Positions 35,002-42,195 of a DNA stretch of 64,000 nt are shown here, one piece after another. Origin of the DNA: CADEFX01 sp050260355 (lineage in GTDB: Bacteria > Pseudomonadota > Alphaproteobacteria > Rhizobiales > Hyphomicrobiaceae); assembly GCA_050260355.1 (NCBI GenBank), contig JBLNBZ010000043.1:52367-116366 (forward strand), read 5' to 3'. The notes below the pieces were generated by a model, which was not told where the DNA came from, ran no database searches, and saw only the letters and a program-made list of their open reading frames with translations. The stretch's first letter is position 1. The number at the start of each line of letters is the position of its first letter. The position numbers and the translations under genes were made by a program.

Positions 35002-35540
35002 GAAGCTTGGTGCTTGCTGTGAAGGCTTTCGATCAGCTTCATTGCTGCCTTGGGCCCGCGCCAGCCTTCAACGCGCGCATCCTTGCCCGTGAAAAAGGTG
35101 GCAGTTACAAAAAATTGTTCGAGCTCCTGTTGCAACCGCCGCGGCAAACCGCTGGCCTTCTCCAAATCGCCCAGTCGGTCATGCCAAGTCGGGATCAGGA
35201 TCAAACGCGGGTTGTCCTCGCGGCCGTGTTTGCCCTTCTGCGTAACATCCACGACGCCAAGCGGCCGGCAGGGAAGAATGACGCCGGGATAGGTGGCGCT
35301 GTCATGCAAGGCCAGCGCATCCAGCGGGTCGCCGTACTGAGCCACGGTCCCCGGAATGAAGCCCCAGTCGAAGGGGTAGGTAACACCGAGCGCAAGGGCG
35401 CGCGTCACCGTGAACGCGCCGAGGGCGGGCTCGTAAACCAGCTTCACGCTGGCGCCACGCGGGGTTTCAACCACCATGCGCAAGATGCCCTCGTCGTCGA
35501 AGGGATCCAACCGGCTGAGGTGGTGGAAGGCACGGCGCAT
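34998..35540 (-). CDS. Inorganic pyrophosphatase (family I)
   Basis: A 180-aa soluble PPase that hydrolyses pyrophosphate to drive biosynthesis. It has VETPRGASVKLVYEP, YPFDWGFIPGT, YGDPLDALAL (equivalent of the DxDPxD signature), ILPCRPLGVVDV and NPRLILIPTWHD. The signature has Tyr-Gly in place of the leading Asp-Gly, so activity may be altered, and it resembles the diverged stress-locus PPases rather than the housekeeping Ppa. It follows the PncC gene by 9 bp. Confidence 0.82.
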   Translation of the reverse strand: MRRAFHHLSRLDPFDDEGILRMVVETPRGASVKLVYEPALGAFTVTRALALGVTYPFDWGFIPGTVAQYGDPLDALALHDSATYPGVILPCRPLGVVDVTQKGKHGREDNPRLILIPTWHDRLGDLEKASGLPRRLQQELEQFFVTATFFTGKDARVEGWRGPKAAMKLIESLHSKHQAS

Positions 35541-35549
35541 GCGGTTTCT

Positions 35550-36053
35550 TCAGCGAGGTCTTTGTTCGGTCATCAGCTCTTCCAACAGCGCGAGTGCCGC
35601 ACCCATGGCGGCGGCACAGATCTCGGCCTTGTCTTGCTTGCCGAATTCATGCCTTGCCGCCCGGCTGCGGCCGTCGCGTGCGGCCGCCCCCACATAGACG
35701 AGGCCGACCGGATTTCCGTCCTCGTCCGGATCCGGCCCGGCAACCCCGGTGATGGCAACGACGAAGTCAGCGGGGCAGCGGGCCAAGCCGCCCTCGGCCA
35801 AGGCTTGCGCCACCTCGGCGCTGACGGCCGTGTAAGTCTTCAGAAGCTCGGGGGGTACGCCCACCGCCGCCGTCTTGTTGGCCTTGGTGTAGACGACAAA
35901 CCCGCCATGCAACGTGTCGGACGCACCTTCGCCCTGAGAAAGCAGATAGGCGAGCGAGCCGGCCGTGCAGGACTCCACAGTCGCAAGCGTTGCCCGCCGG
36001 TTCCGGGCGAGCTGCATGATGCGTCCTGAAAGCTCTTTCACCGAGTGCGGCAT
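35550..36053 (-). CDS. CinA C-terminal domain protein (PncC-type NMN amidohydrolase)
   Basis: A 167-aa protein equal to the PncC domain: TVESCTAGSLAYLLSQ near residue 26, the Tyr/Lys segment GGFVVYTKANKTAAVGV, and FVVAITGVAGPDPDEDGNPVGLVYVG. PncC converts nicotinamide mononucleotide, released by NAD-dependent DNA ligase, into nicotinic acid mononucleotide for NAD recovery. Association with a repair-rich block fits that role. It is the first gene of a two-gene operon with the pyrophosphatase. Confidence 0.87.
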   Translation of the reverse strand: MPHSVKELSGRIMQLARNRRATLATVESCTAGSLAYLLSQGEGASDTLHGGFVVYTKANKTAAVGVPPELLKTYTAVSAEVAQALAEGGLARCPADFVVAITGVAGPDPDEDGNPVGLVYVGAAARDGRSRAARHEFGKQDKAEICAAAMGAALALLEELMTEQRPR

Positions 36054-36064
36054 GGCGGATTATC

Positions 36065-36090
36065 AACGTTCGGCGCTGAGGATTCGCTCC
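36065..36090 (-). promoter_or_regulatory. Weak EcfG-like site before the PncC gene
   Basis: Minus-strand GGAGC (one mismatch to GGAAC), 17 bp, CGTT. The -10 lies only 11 bp before the start codon, so transcription would give almost no leader. It is listed only as a candidate. Confidence 0.25.
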
Positions 36091-36116
36091 CTGGACGCTC
36101 GTTGGCTGTAAGCATC

Positions 36117-36641
36117 ATGGCCCCAGCCCGCTTAGAGGCTCTCCAGCCCGCTTTTTTCGATCGTCCCGCTGACGTCGTGGCCCGGGATCTTCTTGGCCGG
36201 GCACTCGTGCGCCGCATCGGCCGCAAAAGGATTGCCCTGACCATTACCGAGACTGAGGCCTATCTAGGCCCCCACGATCTGGCGTGCCACGCGGCGCGGG
36301 GACGTACCCGAGGGACTGAAGTGATGTATGGCGCACCGGGGATGCTCTACGTCTACTTCGTCTACGGGCTGCACTGGATGCTCAATGTGGTGACGGGTCC
36401 GGAAGACTATCCCGCCGCCGTCCTCATTCGCGCTGCGGGCGGTTTCGCAGGCCCGGCGAAGCTGACGCGGGCGCTGGCCATCGACGGCGAACTGAATGGC
36501 CGAATGGGCAACCGTTCCTCCGGATTGTGGTTCGAGCGCGGGCAGCCGGGCGAAAAGATTATCGCGACCCCACGCATTGGCGTGGCTTACGCCGGCCCCA
36601 GATGGTCGTCGCGAAAGTTGCGCTTTCTTCTGAAAGAGTGA
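36117..36641 (+). CDS. DNA-3-methyladenine glycosylase (AAG/Mpg family)
   Basis: A 174-aa monofunctional glycosylase that excises alkylated purines and hypoxanthine. It has VVARDLLGRALVRR, the catalytic Glu region ITETEAYLGPHDLACHA, GAPGMLYVYFVYGLHWMLNVV and PAAVLIRAAG. Length is slightly short of the usual 190-200 aa. ATG 36117 is chosen because the preceding extension is unlike the family. It diverges from the PncC operon and adds alkylation repair to the block, together with the AlkB homologue at 46387. Confidence 0.9.
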   Translation: MAPARLEALQPAFFDRPADVVARDLLGRALVRRIGRKRIALTITETEAYLGPHDLACHAARGRTRGTEVMYGAPGMLYVYFVYGLHWMLNVVTGPEDYPAAVLIRAAGGFAGPAKLTRALAIDGELNGRMGNRSSGLWFERGQPGEKIIATPRIGVAYAGPRWSSRKLRFLLKE

Positions 36642-36748
36642 TCAACGGCGTCCGGTTCGCGCGGCCGGTCGCCTATCCCTCGGTATGGCCACTCTCACGT
36701 GTCGAATGTAGCGGCGGCTGCATCTTCTTGCGTTTACGCGCTATAGCT

Positions 36749-37252
36749 CTAGCTCGCCGCCTTGCGGTTCACGCGTAGCGCTACGGTCGAGAGCTTCTTG
36801 TCCGCTGCTTTCTCCTCGTTGAGGTTCGTGGTGAGGAACCGCACGATGTCGTCGTGCCCCAGGGATTCTGCCCAGGCGATAAGCGTGCCATACCGCGCTA
36901 TCTCGTAGTGCTCGACGGCCTGCGCGGCACCTACGATCGCGGCTTCCAGAACATCCTTGTCGGCCACTTCACCGGCGATCTCATCGCCTTCCTCGATCAA
37001 GCCGTCGATGGCGGGGCATTTGACGCCCTGCGGCTCCTTGCCCAGCTTTTTGAATGCCTGGTCGAGGCGCTCGATCTGCTTCTTCGTCTCTTCCAGATGG
37101 TCCCTGAGGCCCTTGGTCAGCTCCCGGTTGGTTGCCTTGTCGATCAGCTTCGGCAGCGCCTTAACGATCTGGTTCTCGGCGTAGTAGACGTCCTGCAGCC
37201 CGTGCAAGAGCAGATCATCCATGCTGCGGATATCTTTGGTGAACAGGCCCAT
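36749..37252 (-). CDS. DUF892 (YciE/YciF-like) ferritin-fold stress protein
   Basis: A 167-aa four-helix-bundle protein: SMDDLLLHGLQDVYYAENQIVKALPKL, RDHLEETKKQIERLDQAF, DVLEAAIVGAAQAVEHYEIARYG and a final helix with NLNEEKAADKKLS. YciE/YciF proteins are induced by osmotic and general stress and may bind a di-iron centre. It is a paralogue of the C-terminal domain of the Mn-catalase fusion. A consensus EcfG promoter lies 64 bp upstream. Confidence 0.9.
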   Translation of the reverse strand: MGLFTKDIRSMDDLLLHGLQDVYYAENQIVKALPKLIDKATNRELTKGLRDHLEETKKQIERLDQAFKKLGKEPQGVKCPAIDGLIEEGDEIAGEVADKDVLEAAIVGAAQAVEHYEIARYGTLIAWAESLGHDDIVRFLTTNLNEEKAADKKLSTVALRVNRKAAS

Positions 37253-37284
37253 GCTGGAGCTCCATCGGAAAAGGGGATAGCTTG

Positions 37285-37310
37285 GGAACTCCGTGCACGG
37301 TGCGCGGGTT
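37285..37310 (+). promoter_or_regulatory. EcfG-like promoter for the PolX gene
   Basis: GGAAC (37285-37289), 17 bp, GGTT (37307-37310), 70 bp before the PolX start. The -10 differs from CGTT in its first base, as in two other sites of this block. Confidence 0.45.
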
Positions 37311-37316
37311 CCCTGA

Positions 37317-37341
37317 AACGGCCGTAGTTCCAACGGGTTCC
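37317..37341 (-). promoter_or_regulatory. EcfG-type promoter of the DUF892 gene
   Basis: Minus-strand GGAAC (37341-37337), 16 bp, CGTT (37320-37317). It interleaves with the rightward site, so the two transcripts would start within about 10 bp of each other. Confidence 0.7.
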
Positions 37342-37380
37342 GCAACGGTGACAAAGCCGCGTTCCAGGCGTTTGTCGAGC

Positions 37381-39120
37381 ATGCCGGAACGCACCGCAGC
37401 CGAAATTGCAGACCTGCTCGAGGAGATCGGTCGCCGCGCCACTTTCGAAGCCGGTAACCCGTATAAGGCCAAGGCGTATGTGCGGGCTGCAGCCAGCTTG
37501 CGCCGCTTGGTCCGGCCTCTTGAGGAGCTGATGGCCGAAGGCGCACTGCAGAGCATACCCGGGGTCGGCACCGCCATCGCAAGGCGCATCGAGACGCTGC
37601 AGCGGGGCGGGACCGATGAGTCATTGGAGCGCATGCGGCAGAAGCTGCCGGCCGAGTTGCTGCCCTTGCTGAGTATCCCGGGGCTGCGGCCGGCCGCCAT
37701 CCTCAAGCTCCATGATCTGCTCGGCGTGTCCTCGATGGAGAATCTCGCCAACGCGTGCAGGCAAGGGCAAGTCGCAGGCACCAAGGGGCTCGGCGCCGCC
37801 CTTGAACGAAAAATCCTGCAGGGATTGACCATCGTTAGCGAAGGAGCTGGTCGGCTGCGCATGAACCAGGCGCAGGCCGTTCTCGACCACACGATCGCAG
37901 AACTGGCACGCCTGCGCCCGAAGCTGCGGAAGATCACCATTGCCGGGGACCTCAGGCGCAGCTGCGAATTGGTCAGCGATCTCCGCTTGGTCGCCGTTGA
38001 TCCGCAGGCCGCGCTGCCCATCGTGGAAAAGTTCGGACCCGTGATGCTGCACACCTGTTCTGCCGCCCAGTTCGGCGCCATGCTCGTGCGGGCTACCGGC
38101 AACGATCGGCACGTCGCGCAACTCGAAAGCATCGCCCAAACCAAAGGCTTCACGCTTTCGGCGGACGGGTTGCATAAGGGCGAGAGGAAAGTCTCCACGC
38201 CCAGCGAGGTGGACGTCTACGGGCCGCTGGGGCTTCCTGTTATCGAACCTGAGCTGCGCGAGGGCCTGGATGAGATCGCGAGGGCTCGCAAAAAGCGAGC
38301 TCCGCGCCTGGTCACCCTGAAAGATCTGCGTGGGGTGCTTCACCTGCATACCGATTTTTCAGACGGAGTGAACACGCTGGAGGAGATGGCCGACGCCGCG
38401 CGCCAGCGCGGCTATGCGTATCTGGGTGTCGCCGACCACTCTCAATCGGCCCACTACGCAGGCGGCCTTTCACTTGAGCAAATCGACGCGCAGCATGCGC
38501 TGGCCGATGTACTCAATCGGCGCTATCGCAGGGGCTTCCGCGTCCTCACGGGCATTGAATCCGATATCCTCGCCGACGGGTCCCTCGACTACCCACCCGA
38601 GGTCCGGGCGCGTTTTGACTTCGTGGTCGCGAGCGTGCACGGCCGCTTTCGTCTCGGACGGGAAGAGCAGACGCAACGCATCATCACCGCGGTCGCCAAT
38701 CCCTCCACCACCATCCTCGGGCATCTCACGGGACGGCAGCTTCTGCGCCGGCCAGGCTATGATGTAGACATCGAGGCGATCCTGAAAGCCTGCGCTCGCC
38801 ATGGCGTCGCCGTGGAAATCAACAGCAATCCGTGGCGGCTCGAGCTCGATTGGCGCTGGCATCGAATGGCTTTGCAGTTGGGCTGCATGCTCAGCATCAA
38901 CCCGGATGCGCACTCAACCGATGAGCTCGATTTGGTGCAATGGGGCGTCGCTATCGCCCGCAAAGGCGGTGTGCCCAAGCAAAAGGTCCTCAACGCCCTG
39001 AACCTCGAGGACATGCTGGCGTATCTGGCACAACGCAAGATGTTGGCGAACCAGCCCGACCGGAAACTGACGCGCAGAGCTGGCGGTCCGAGGACTCATA
39101 AACGGCACTGCGGAAGGTGA
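37381..39120 (+). CDS. PHP-domain family X DNA polymerase-like protein (PolX)
   Basis: A 579-aa protein with bacterial PolX layout: helix-hairpin-helix N-terminus (IADLLEEIGRR, SIPGVGTAIARRIETL), a nucleotidyltransferase-like middle domain, and a C-terminal PHP phosphoesterase (about 335-560) with HLHTDFSDG, ADHSQSAHYA, GIESDIL, VASVHGRF and NPDAHSTDE. PHP of PolX acts as a 3'-5' exonuclease/AP endonuclease. In the polymerase domain the expected DxD after GSxRRG reads SDLR, so one catalytic Asp is Arg and gap filling is probably lost. ATG 37381 chosen; a GTG 45 bp upstream is possible. Confidence 0.87.
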   Translation: MPERTAAEIADLLEEIGRRATFEAGNPYKAKAYVRAAASLRRLVRPLEELMAEGALQSIPGVGTAIARRIETLQRGGTDESLERMRQKLPAELLPLLSIPGLRPAAILKLHDLLGVSSMENLANACRQGQVAGTKGLGAALERKILQGLTIVSEGAGRLRMNQAQAVLDHTIAELARLRPKLRKITIAGDLRRSCELVSDLRLVAVDPQAALPIVEKFGPVMLHTCSAAQFGAMLVRATGNDRHVAQLESIAQTKGFTLSADGLHKGERKVSTPSEVDVYGPLGLPVIEPELREGLDEIARARKKRAPRLVTLKDLRGVLHLHTDFSDGVNTLEEMADAARQRGYAYLGVADHSQSAHYAGGLSLEQIDAQHALADVLNRRYRRGFRVLTGIESDILADGSLDYPPEVRARFDFVVASVHGRFRLGREEQTQRIITAVANPSTTILGHLTGRQLLRRPGYDVDIEAILKACARHGVAVEINSNPWRLELDWRWHRMALQLGCMLSINPDAHSTDELDLVQWGVAIARKGGVPKQKVLNALNLEDMLAYLAQRKMLANQPDRKLTRRAGGPRTHKRHCGR

Positions 39121-39201
39121 AGAGGTGCATTTTGCGGCCTCGCCCCGCGACGCTAAGCCGGTACGCGCCACGTAAAGCCGGCCGCACATGCCCAACTTTG
39201 G

Positions 39202-39798
39202 CTATGAGCGCTCGGAGCGCCGGCGCGATCGCTCCCGGCGGTCGGCCGCCGCGCGAGCTGCGACCTTGATCCAATCGTGCTGCCGACCGGACCGATAGGG
39301 AGCGTCGGCGCGCTTCGAGACGACGCCTGCAAGACCCATCCTGTCGACAACATCGAGCAGCTTCACCGGGTCGGGAAACTCCTCGGAGTAGCGCAGCCGA
39401 TCGTCGTCTGCAGTGATGAGCATCTCGCGCAACCTTGCCTTGCGCTCGACAAGTGGCCGGGCTCGCAGGTCCGCACCATCAAGCTCCAGAAGGTCGAAAC
39501 ACCAGATGCAGAGGTTCGGATCATTGCGCACGAGCGCTTGGACGTCAGGCTTACGGTCGGTTTCGCAGAAGACCAGTTCGGCATCGACGACGCAATCCGG
39601 CAGGTAGACCACCTGATCGCGCAAATCCCCACATCGATCGGTGATGTCACAGCCGGTGCAAGAGTAGATGCGCGTGTCATCGCCATGCTTGTGAACCTGC
39701 ACGCGCCACCCGTCGAACTCAACTTCGTGGATCCAGCCAGGACCCAACGGGGAAGCGACAGCGGTCACAGGGTTGCAGGGATCTATAAAGCGCGTCAC
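39202..39798 (-). CDS. Degenerate ATP-dependent DNA ligase-like protein
   Basis: A 198-aa protein equal to the nucleotidyltransferase core of LigD-type ligases. Motif I, normally E-K-DG-R with the AMP-accepting lysine, reads HEVEFDGWRVQ: the lysine is glutamate. Motif III is present (VDAELVF, CFDLLELDG), motif IV reads LAGVVSKR instead of EG(L/V)VSK, and motif V is DWIKVA. The OB-fold domain is missing. It cannot act as an ordinary ligase. It may be a decaying partner of the LigD-type polymerase at 33768 or a non-catalytic binder. Confidence 0.82.
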   Translation of the reverse strand: MTRFIDPCNPVTAVASPLGPGWIHEVEFDGWRVQVHKHGDDTRIYSCTGCDITDRCGDLRDQVVYLPDCVVDAELVFCETDRKPDVQALVRNDPNLCIWCFDLLELDGADLRARPLVERKARLREMLITADDDRLRYSEEFPDPVKLLDVVDRMGLAGVVSKRADAPYRSGRQHDWIKVAARAAADRRERSRRRSERS

Positions 39799-40225
39799 GG
39801 CTGTTAATTGGGTTCAGCCAACGAGCTGAGCAAGAGACATCGACGCAGGGATGCCCCGCAAATCACCGCTTCAGTGCAGCTTGGCCTTCACCATGCGACG
39901 CTGAGGAGCCGCGAAACGCTACGCCGTATCCAGAGACGACCCGATTTCAAGGTTGTGGAGACGCCCTGCCATTCAAAGCAGGCGCGACCAGTGCCGGCGA
40001 TGGGCCCGAGGCGAGACAGCGAGCGTTCGGCGACGCGCGCGAGAAATGGTTTTCATGGGATGCTGACAGGTTCCCAGCCTCCTGCAGCCGCCGGCCTAAC
40101 AGGATGATCGCGGAACAACTTTTTCTAGGCAGACCGACTGTGAGCTTTGGCTGATGTAGGGAACGCCGCCATCAGCGGCAACGTTGAGTCGTCAGGTAAG
40201 ACCAACACCCTGAGAGCAGATCGTC
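39799..40225. other. Upstream region of the GlsB-like gene (427 bp)
   Basis: No convincing gene; an open frame at 39808-40107 gives a Arg/Ser-rich peptide without family resemblance. The EcfG promoter at 40160-40185 lies at its right end. Confidence 0.4.
40160..40185 (+). promoter_or_regulatory. EcfG-type promoter of the GlsB-DUF4112-PHA operon
   Basis: GGAAC (40160-40164), 17 bp, CGTT (40182-40185), 40 bp before the GlsB-like start codon. Confidence 0.75.
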
Positions 40226-40486
40226 ATGAGCATTCTGGCATGGATTGTCGTCGGCCTGGTCGCCGGCTGGCTCGCCGAGCGCATCACCGGCCGTAACCAC
40301 GGTCTCCTGACCAATCTTGTCGTCGGTATCATCGGGGCATTTGTGGGCGGCTTCCTGTTTTCGAGCTTGCTCGGGTTTCGCTATGAGGAAGGCTTCAACC
40401 TCGCATCGATTTTGGTGGCCACCATCGGCGCGGTTGCGCTGCTCGCGGTGACCGGCGGGTTCCGCGCGCGTCGCACCACGCCTTAG
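40226..40486 (+). CDS. GlsB/YeaQ/YmgE-family stress membrane protein
   Basis: An 86-aa protein with three hydrophobic glycine-rich helices: LAWIVVGLVAGWLAERITG, LLTNLVVGIIGAFVGGFLF and NLASILVATIGAVALLAVTG. This is the transglycosylase-associated-protein family, induced by general stress in many bacteria, with no known biochemical activity. ATG 40226 is preceded by GAGAGCAGATCGTC. It is the first gene of a tight rightward cluster. Confidence 0.9.
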   Translation: MSILAWIVVGLVAGWLAERITGRNHGLLTNLVVGIIGAFVGGFLFSSLLGFRYEEGFNLASILVATIGAVALLAVTGGFRARRTTP

Positions 40487-40518
40487 GCGCAAGCGCTGCG
40501 GAGCCTTGGAGAATAGCT

Positions 40519-40929
40519 ATGCACGGGAGCATTGAGCGTTACCCTAGACAGTCGCTTGCGCGGCTCGAGGGCGTGGCGCGCTTGATGGATGGCATTCTGG
40601 TTGTTCCGGGCACCAACGTTCGCCTCGGGCTCGATGCCATCATAGGACTGGTGCCGGTGGCCGGCGATGTCGTCTCCGGCGTGATATCCAGCTACCTCAT
40701 CTGGGAAGCACGCCAACTGGGCGCTCCCAAATGGCTCATTGCCCGCATGATGGCCAATACCGTGCTCGATACGACGATCGGTGCCATTCCGATCCTGGGA
40801 GACGCCTTCGACCTGATGTTCCGAGCCAACATGAAGAACATGGCACTGCTGCGCGGCCATATGCACAAGCGCGGGCTCGCACCGCACTCGGGTCCTATCA
40901 TCGAAGGCGAGGCCATCCGTGTGCGCTGA
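40519..40929 (+). CDS. DUF4112-domain membrane protein
   Basis: A 136-aa protein matching DUF4112: ARLEGVARLMDGILVVPGTN, RLGLDAIIGLVPVAGDVVSG, ARMMANTVLDTTIGAIPILGDAFD and FRANMKNMALLRGHM. It has two hydrophobic segments and unknown function. ATG 40519 is preceded by CTTGGAGAATAG, and the gene is 32 bp after the GlsB-like gene, so it should share its EcfG promoter. Confidence 0.85.
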   Translation: MHGSIERYPRQSLARLEGVARLMDGILVVPGTNVRLGLDAIIGLVPVAGDVVSGVISSYLIWEARQLGAPKWLIARMMANTVLDTTIGAIPILGDAFDLMFRANMKNMALLRGHMHKRGLAPHSGPIIEGEAIRVR

Positions 40930-40959
40930 ACCGCTCTCCCGCCAATCTGGGATCGTCAC

Positions 40960-41268
40960 ATGTCGGAACCCCTCGTCATCACCATTCCGCACAAGCTTGG
41001 CAAGCAGGAGGCGTTGCGTCGTATTAGACCCGCCTTGGGTAAGGCCTCGCAAAGCTTTCCTGTGCTGACGGTTGAACAGGAGATGTGGTCCGGCGACAGG
41101 CTGGATTTCCGGGTGCGCGCCATGGGGCAAGTTGCGGCAGGAATTGTGCACATCGGTGACGACACCGTGCGCCTGGAAGTGACGCTGCCGTGGCTGCTGC
41201 ACAAATTTGGCCAGGCCGTACAGCGAACGATCGAAGGCCGCGGCAGAATTCTGCTGGAGAAGAAGTAG
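40960..41268 (+). CDS. Polyhydroxyalkanoic-acid-system family protein
   Basis: A 102-aa protein of the small family often annotated as PHA system protein (TIGR02610-like): VITIPHKLGKQEALRRI, MWSGDRLDFRVRAMGQVAAGIVHI, and VRLEVTLPWLLHKFGQAV followed by a Lys-rich end. It probably folds as a START/cyclase-like beta-sheet with one helix. No phasin or PHA synthase is nearby, so the name is only historical here. It is third in the cluster. Confidence 0.8.
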   Translation: MSEPLVITIPHKLGKQEALRRIRPALGKASQSFPVLTVEQEMWSGDRLDFRVRAMGQVAAGIVHIGDDTVRLEVTLPWLLHKFGQAVQRTIEGRGRILLEKK

Positions 41269-41276
41269 CCCGAGCA

Positions 41277-41489
41277 ATGCAAAAATCAGCGAAAGACAAA
41301 CGCAGGCTGGGTTGGAAGAACCGCTATCCCAGTGACGGCGGTTCGGGAGATGGCGATGACAAAAGCTCGAGCGCCAAGGACAAGAGCTGGACGCCGGGCG
41401 ACAAGGGCCGAGGTCGCGAAGGCTTCAGCAAAGGTTACGGCGGGAGCGGAGGAAAGGGCACCGGCCCATCAGGGCCCGAGCGCAAATGA
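41277..41489 (+). CDS. Small glycine/lysine-rich hydrophilin-like protein
   Basis: A 70-aa, almost entirely polar protein (Gly, Lys, Ser, Asp) with no hydrophobic core, beginning MQKSAKDKRRLGWKNRYPS. The composition resembles hydrophilins, which protect other proteins during drying or salt stress. It starts 8 bp after the previous stop, which supports expression as the last gene of the stress operon. The family is not recognised. Confidence 0.6.
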   Translation: MQKSAKDKRRLGWKNRYPSDGGSGDGDDKSSSAKDKSWTPGDKGRGREGFSKGYGGSGGKGTGPSGPERK

Positions 41490-41665
41490 TGGCGCTCTGC
41501 GCATTCTTGTAAACCGTGACGTTGGAATCATGCCCGACCTCGGCCGTAGAACGGCCCAGGCCAATGGGCACTCCCCAAGGCTTCTAAGGACTGGTTGTCC
41601 CAACGTCCGACGCTCATCCGCAAGCGTCTTCCTGATCTGCGACCATCGTCTTGGCCGAAAAGCAC

Positions 41666-42109
41666 ATGGACGCGTTGTTGCAGGAATATCCGGTTCAAGA
41701 TGGATTGCCGATGCGCACGATCAAGACAGCTAGATATCCTCTGGTGGTGAAGAAATCGCGCATCGAAGGTGACGGCGTGTTCGCGGTCAAGGCCATCCCT
41801 TGGGGTGTAAAGATCATCGAGTTTCAGGGTGCTCGCATCTCGAGGGTCGAAGCTGCCAAACGGGCGGCGAAGGGCGCCACCGCAATCATGGAGCTTGCCC
41901 ATGATGTCAACATCGACGGGTTCGACAGGGGCAATGGGGCCGCCCTCATCAATCACAGGCGCCGCGATGCAAATTGCAGCGTGCTGCGGGACAACGGCAA
42001 GGTGTGGATCATAGCCGGCATCGAGGGCATCAACGCCGGCGACGAGCTGACCTACGATTATGGCAGCGACTATTATCCAAGGCGCGAGCGCCACAAATCG
42101 TCTGGCTGA
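41666..42109 (+). CDS. SET-domain protein (putative lysine methyltransferase)
   Basis: A 147-aa SET domain standing alone. It has the N-terminal strand LVVKKSRIEGDGVFAVKAIP, the knot motif INHRRRDANC and GDELTYDYGSDYY at the C-terminus. SET enzymes methylate lysines using SAM; bacterial members are few and their targets mostly unknown. The post-SET cysteines are absent. TTG 41651 is an in-frame alternative start. No promoter of the EcfG type was found here. Confidence 0.82.
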   Translation: MDALLQEYPVQDGLPMRTIKTARYPLVVKKSRIEGDGVFAVKAIPWGVKIIEFQGARISRVEAAKRAAKGATAIMELAHDVNIDGFDRGNGAALINHRRRDANCSVLRDNGKVWIIAGIEGINAGDELTYDYGSDYYPRRERHKSSG

Positions 42110-42195
42110 CGGCTCGGACGGCGCTGTGCGGGCCTTTCAAGGCTAGCCGTCTATCGTTTGCGACGGCTCACTTTGTGCGGCTCCGAAGGCGCGTA

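Noticed and set aside
36065..36090. Full EcfG promoter for the PncC-PPase operon
   Set aside because: The -35 has a mismatch and the -10 is too close to the start codon; kept only as a weak candidate feature.
39808..40107. 99-codon frame upstream of the GlsB-like gene
   Set aside because: Arg/Ser-rich random-looking peptide without a ribosome site; the region is better explained as the upstream promoter region.
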